Below are positions 60,342-64,000 of a stretch of DNA of 64,000 bases, in pieces. The translations under genes were made by a program, and so were the position numbers. Source of the stretch: CAKSQL01 sp045649415 (lineage in GTDB: Bacteria; Bacillota; Clostridia; UBA1381); NCBI GenBank assembly GCA_045649415.1, contig JAZRPY010000014.1, positions 133,185 through 197,184 on the forward strand. The letters are read 5' to 3'. The stretch's first letter is position 1, and each line of letters begins with the position of its first letter. The notes under the pieces were generated by a model. That model was not told the DNA's origin. It did no database searches and saw nothing but the letters and a program-made list of their open reading frames with translations.

Positions 60342-61322
60342 TTATCTTTCTTCTTTTTTCTTGATTTCTTCTAATGCAGGAATCAAGTAGTCATAATCAG
60401 GCAATGTTTGTGGTGCATCTGCAACAGCATCTGACAAGTAGCAGATACCCTTATGCATTCTCATTAATGAGCCTGGATTTTCAGGACAGATAGGTCCGAA
60501 CATAGCAAGTCTTAGCGGGAACTTCTGGTGAGCAGCACCGCCACAACCTACTAAGTACTCTACGTCAATCCAAAGCTTTGAAGCCATTAAGTCCTTAGGA
60601 CCTACTGTGACAGCCTTGGGAGGTACGTTTCCAAGGTCACCCGCACAGCCGAACATACCACGAAGGGAATCGTGTGCAATCATTTCCATCATAGGTGTAA
60701 CTAAGCGTGAACCCATAGCTGCAAACTCGTCCATTGTCTTTGCAGGGAAGCTTTCTGGGTCAATAGCACCGATACCGCTTGACCAGCTTAATGCTGTGTA
60801 AGCTACATCTGCGCCACCTAAAGCAGCTAATTCGTCTGAATATGTATCGATGTTGTCGTTTGTCCAGAAGTGAATCTGGTCCATAGGCATACGAAGCTCT
60901 GCGTCAAGCTTTTCGTAGAAATATCTCATAAAGTGACCTGAACGGCTGTAAGGACTCTGGTAAGGTGCTACCTCACCCTTTTCATTTGCATACTCATATA
61001 AGAAGAATATATGAACGTTTCTGCAACTGATTCTAAACTTGTTTAACGCCTCTGTAACACTGATGAATACAGCATTTTCTGGGCTGGGTAAGATTAATAC
61101 CAGCTTCTCGTTTTTAACATCAGACATTCTGATGCGCTGCATTAGGTCTGTTGCGAAGTAGTTATGAACGTCGTGAACTACCTTCAATTCAAAATCGGGG
61201 TTTTCAAAATTCTTTCCCTGACGTGCATAGAAATCTTCGTTAACTACGCTGTCTAAAACTTCGCGGTCCTGGAATGGAAGCCACTCAGGAGGGGCGAATT
61301 TAAATGTGTTGTAAAATGCCAT
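60342..61322 (-). CDS. NagB-like paralogue B (catalytic residues lost)
   Basis: A 326-residue paralogue of the neighbouring protein: both begin PPEWLPFQD/PSEWLPTQD and share a SGHFM/GGHFM segment, W-T/Y-T-N-D/E-N-I, and GPICPENPGSL/GPVCMEVPASI near the end. At the catalytic sites it differs. LYEY (108-111) replaces MDEY, so the aspartate is Y109; WSSGIGAIDP (180-189) replaces WVGHTAFIDP, so the histidine is G183. It is probably inactive alone and may form a complex with paralogue A. First gene of the operon; the start ATG follows GGAGGAAG. Confidence 0.78.
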   Translation of the reverse strand: MAFYNTFKFAPPEWLPFQDREVLDSVVNEDFYARQGKNFENPDFELKVVHDVHNYFATDLMQRIRMSDVKNEKLVLILPSPENAVFISVTEALNKFRISCRNVHIFFLYEYANEKGEVAPYQSPYSRSGHFMRYFYEKLDAELRMPMDQIHFWTNDNIDTYSDELAALGGADVAYTALSWSSGIGAIDPESFPAKTMDEFAAMGSRLVTPMMEMIAHDSLRGMFGCAGDLGNVPPKAVTVGPKDLMASKLWIDVEYLVGCGGAAHQKFPLRLAMFGPICPENPGSLMRMHKGICYLSDAVADAPQTLPDYDYLIPALEEIKKKEER

Positions 61323-61359
61323 TTTACTTCCTCCTTGTGCTTTGTTGGTTTAAATACCT

Positions 61360-61410
61360 TAAATTATATTATATTATATTATATCATATAAATCTAAATT
61401 TTGGCAATAC
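61360..61410 (-). promoter_or_regulatory. Promoter region of the NagB-like operon with ATTAT ladder
   Basis: On the - strand, TTGCCA (near 61405) is followed at 17-18 bases by TATAAT. Five-base ATTAT/ATAAT repeats between 61363 and 61387 offer several -10 boxes in a row. Confidence 0.55.
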
Positions 61411-61497
61411 TTTTTATCGCCTTTTGCTATATTTTTTATAGCGTGTTACATTCTTAAAAGCAACAGCTATATATTACCAAAAAAAAGGAGAAAAGTA

Positions 61498-61617
61498 TTT
61501 GTAAAATATTAAGTTTTTTTTGTAAAATAGTAAATTTTTATACTTTCAAGATAAAGTAAATGTTTTTTGTAAAAAACATTTTACAAATTACTTCTTTTGT
61601 AGTATAATAAATATAAT
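61498..61617 (+). promoter_or_regulatory. lysS promoter overlapped by repeated TTTGTAAAA sites
   Basis: TTTGTAAAATA occurs at 61498-61508 and 61519-61529, 21 bases apart. TTTGTAAAA-AACA-TTTTACAAA, a perfect 9-bp inverted repeat, is at 61566-61587. The best lysS promoter is TTTACA (61580-61585), 17 bases, TATAAT (61603-61608), whose -35 lies in the right arm of that repeat. The sites look like operators of an unknown regulator and could serve both divergent genes. Confidence 0.6.
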
Positions 61618-61642
61618 TATATGTATTATGGGAGGTTTTCTT

Positions 61643-63196
61643 ATGTCACAAGAAAATAACAATGCTAATGTTTCAGAGCTTTCGGAAATTTTACAGGTAA
61701 GACGAGATAAACTCAAAGAGTTAGTTGACGCAGGGTCTGACCCGTTTATAATAACTAAATTCAACCGCACACATTCCACAAAGGATATTTGCAAAGGATA
61801 CACAGAAGAAGAGCGCACAGTATCTGTTCGTGGCGAGGACAAGCAAATCGTTGCAAGGATTTCTCCGTTAGACGGGCAAATCGTTACAGTTGCAGGCAGA
61901 ATTATGTCAAAGCGCGGTATGGGTAAGGTAGGCTTTGCCGACATTCAGGATATGGACGGCAGAGTTCAGCTTTTTGTTAAAAAGGATATTTTAGGTGAGG
62001 ACAACTACAACGTCTTCAAAAAGTACGACATTGGTGATATCGTAGGCGCAGAGGGTGAGGTTTTCACAACACAAACAGGCGAAATCTCAATCCGCATAAA
62101 CTCAATCACGCTTTTATCGAAATCATTACAGCCATTGCCTGAAAAATTCCACGGTATGACAAATACCGATATGAGATATCGTCAGCGCTATACTGACCTT
62201 ATTATGAATGCAGATGTTAAGGACACATTTATCAAGCGTTCAAAAATCATAGCAGCAATCCGCAGCTACCTGAACGCACAGAATTTCTTAGAGGTTGAAA
62301 CACCTATGCTTGTTTCTAACGCAGGCGGTGCGGCTGCTCGTCCTTTTGAAACACATTTTAATGCTTTAGATGAAGATTTTAAGCTTCGTATTTCGTTGGA
62401 ATTGTACTTAAAAAGATTAATCGTCGGCGGACTTGAAAGAGTTTATGAAATCGGCAGAGTTTTCAGAAACGAAGGTCTAGACACACGCCACAATCCTGAA
62501 TTTACTCTTATGGAGTTGTATCAGGCATACACAGACTACCATGGTATGATGGATTTGACAGAAAATCTCTACCGCCATGTAGCACAAGAGGTTTTAGGCA
62601 CGACAAAAATCGTTTACAACGGCATTGAAATGGATTTGGGACAGCCGTTTGAAAGAATTACAATGGTTGATGCTGTTAAAAAGTACGCAGGTGTTGACTT
62701 TAACGAAATTAATACAGTAGAAGAAGCACGTGCTATAGCAAAAGAAAAACATGTTGAATACGAAGAGCATCACAAAAAAGGCGATATTCTAAACCTTTTC
62801 TTTGAAGAATATGCAGAAGAGCATCTCATTCAGCCAACATTTGTTATGGACCACCCGATTGAGATTTCTCCTTTAACAAAGAAAAAACCCGAAGACCCCA
62901 ACTATGTTGAGCGTTTTGAGTTCTTTATGAATGGCTGGGAAATGGCAAACGCATACTCTGAATTGAACGACCCCATCGACCAAAGAGAGCGTTTCCGCGC
63001 GCAAGAAGCATTACTTGCTTTGGGCGATGAAGAAGCAAATACAACAGACGAGGACTTTATGAACGCTTTAGAAATCGGTATGCCTCCTACGGGCGGTATC
63101 GGTTTTGGTATCGACAGAATGTGTATGTTGCTCACAGATTCAGCAGCAATCAGAGACGTTTTGTTGTTCCCCACAATGAAGCCACTTGACAAGTAA
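61643..63196 (+). CDS. lysS: Lysyl-tRNA synthetase (class II)
   Basis: A 517-residue enzyme. An N-terminal OB-fold anticodon-binding domain (residues ~60-165) contains TVAGRIMSKRGMGKVGFADI. The class II core has motif 1 (FLEVETPMLV), motif 2 (FRNEGLDTRHNPEFTLMELY) and motif 3 (GIGFGIDRMCMLLT). I chose ATG 61643 after GGGAGG; the ATG at 61628 precedes it. Some GreA- or dus-linked contexts are common for lysS, but here it is divergent from a sugar operon. Confidence 0.96.
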   Translation: MSQENNNANVSELSEILQVRRDKLKELVDAGSDPFIITKFNRTHSTKDICKGYTEEERTVSVRGEDKQIVARISPLDGQIVTVAGRIMSKRGMGKVGFADIQDMDGRVQLFVKKDILGEDNYNVFKKYDIGDIVGAEGEVFTTQTGEISIRINSITLLSKSLQPLPEKFHGMTNTDMRYRQRYTDLIMNADVKDTFIKRSKIIAAIRSYLNAQNFLEVETPMLVSNAGGAAARPFETHFNALDEDFKLRISLELYLKRLIVGGLERVYEIGRVFRNEGLDTRHNPEFTLMELYQAYTDYHGMMDLTENLYRHVAQEVLGTTKIVYNGIEMDLGQPFERITMVDAVKKYAGVDFNEINTVEEARAIAKEKHVEYEEHHKKGDILNLFFEEYAEEHLIQPTFVMDHPIEISPLTKKKPEDPNYVERFEFFMNGWEMANAYSELNDPIDQRERFRAQEALLALGDEEANTTDEDFMNALEIGMPPTGGIGFGIDRMCMLLTDSAAIRDVLLFPTMKPLDK

Positions 63197-63210
63197 TAAT
63201 GGGTGCGGTA

Positions 63211-63861
63211 ATGAACGAAAAGAAAAAACTCACTTTTTTGCAAAAGCTTGAAAATTTTTGGTACTATTATAAATGGCGCGTAATATCAGCTGTATTGTTG
63301 GTTTTTGTAGTGTATTTATGCGCGCAGATTTTTAAAGAAAATACAACAGAAAACCCCCGTGACCTTACGATTGTATCGGCTCTTTCACACCCATTGACGG
63401 TAGAAGAGTATGATATAGACAAAAGATTAAAAGATTTTGCAGAAGATATAGATAACGATGGAGAAAAAAGCATAGTCCTATCGCCGTACTATATAACCGA
63501 AAAACGCACGAGTGATACCGACTTGGTTGCGCAGGCGCAATTAGAAAATCATTTTAAAAATGCTAAAGGCGACCTACTCATTTTTGACGAGCCAAATTTG
63601 TCCTATTACTTAAATAAGGATATATTTGCACCCTTAGATGATTATGTTGACTTATCTGGCATACCTGATGAAGATATTGTCCGTCAAAATGGCAATGCTG
63701 TTGCGCTAAAGCTTTCTGATAGCAAAATCTTGAAGGATATGCACTTTATAATCGACGAGGTTTATGCAGGTGTTTTGTTTGTTCCTGATGATGCAGATGA
63801 AATGACATTAAAATCACGCGACAATACAAGGAATATTATTGCAAAGCTTCTTGAAAAGTAA
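63211..63861 (+). CDS. Membrane-anchored protein of unknown function
   Basis: A 216-residue protein. A cytoplasmic segment (FLQKLENFWYYYKWR) leads to one membrane helix (residues ~26-43, VISAVLLVFVVYLCAQIF). The remaining ~170 residues are outside, acidic, with DLTIVSALSHPLTVEEYD and DLLIFDEPNLSYYLNKDIFA, resembling small solute-binding-like proteins of Clostridia; no family was fixed. ATG 63211 is preferred; ATG 63199 is possible. The gene begins 14 bases after lysS, so the two may be co-transcribed. The open frame resumes in register after the stop. Confidence 0.65.
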   Translation: MNEKKKLTFLQKLENFWYYYKWRVISAVLLVFVVYLCAQIFKENTTENPRDLTIVSALSHPLTVEEYDIDKRLKDFAEDIDNDGEKSIVLSPYYITEKRTSDTDLVAQAQLENHFKNAKGDLLIFDEPNLSYYLNKDIFAPLDDYVDLSGIPDEDIVRQNGNAVALKLSDSKILKDMHFIIDEVYAGVLFVPDDADEMTLKSRDNTRNIIAKLLEK

Positions 63862-64000
63862 GAGGCTGTAGCAAAATGCGCAGACCTCGCAAAACAAAAA
63901 AACATAGATTTTAAGCTGTATTACAAAGATATAGCATCTGAAAATAATGAAATATATGTAGTAAAATTCGAAAATCACGAATTTTACATTGAATTTATGT
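63862..64000 (+). other. Open reading frame running off the window, in register with the preceding gene
   Basis: Forty-six codons without a stop follow the TAA at 63859 in the same frame (EAVAKCADLAKQKNID, then FKLYYKDIASENNEIYVV). No start codon with a ribosome-binding site opens it. It could be the rest of a gene broken by a nonsense change, or a separate gene whose start I cannot see. Confidence 0.35.

Overview
The window looks like chromosome of an AT-rich, spore-forming Gram-positive of the class Clostridia (Bacillota). The signs are an intact sporulation sigma factor gene (sigK), a DnaD-domain protein, a SpoVB-type flippase, a ClpE-type ATPase, a T-box leader, the Bacillus-like order acpS-nnr-alr-antitoxin-mazF, and ribosome-binding sites of the AGGAGG type. 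I see no plasmid, prophage structural module, transposase or CRISPR array.

Layout. 1-11.1 kb (+ strand): end of metG, proS, a duplicated DUF1599 protein, a cupin/GIY-YIG fusion, a SpoVB-like flippase, pncB, then a block of tRNA t6A and protein-modification genes (tsaC, ywlE-like arginine phosphatase, rimI, tsaD), and sigK. 11.1-16.1 kb (mostly - strand): an ImmA/XRE pair, an odd tRNA-Gly followed by two hairpins, a GntR-regulated ABC exporter operon and an HPr-like gene lacking the phosphorylatable histidine. 16.2-23.5 kb: mtaB, transporters (EamA, split chromate transporter, ZIP, MFS), rpsT and a nitroreductase. 23.6-32.3 kb (- strand): mazF with antitoxin, alr, nnr, acpS, rdgB, an iron alcohol dehydrogenase, a stomatin/NfeD pair and an M23 peptidase. 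32.7-48.3 kb: clpE (+), then on the - strand ctpA, a YwiB-like gene, murI, an rluD-type gene, lspA, rmuC, rpoC and rpoB. 48.4-55.1 kb: a divergent promoter whose two -10 boxes overlap, a dnaD-like gene, valS (-), and a T-box-controlled gene for an XRE-cupin-acyl-CoA ligase fusion. 55.2-56.3 kb: tRNA-Pro, Val, Thr and Tyr, a comb-like palindromic repeat, a gene remnant and tRNA-Arg. 56.3-64 kb: a five-gene sugar-catabolism-like operon (-) with two divergent NagB-like paralogues and a truncated amidohydrolase, then lysS and a membrane-anchored protein of unknown function.

How the genes fit together. TsaC, TsaD and MtaB act in sequence on A37 of ANN-decoding tRNAs (t6A, then ms2t6A). The window also carries five aminoacyl-tRNA synthetase or tRNA-dependent regulatory loci and six tRNAs. 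Alr, MurI, LspA and the SpoVB-like flippase serve the cell envelope.

The least ordinary items are: (1) the T-box leader on a fused regulator/ligase gene; (2) the tandem NagB-like proteins, one of which has lost the catalytic residues; (3) the comb-shaped palindrome after the tRNA operon; (4) the symmetric rpoB/dnaD promoter; (5) the tRNA-Gly with an apparently enlarged anticodon loop; (6) the cupin/GIY-YIG fusion. All calls come from reading the sequence and recalling families; no searches were run.
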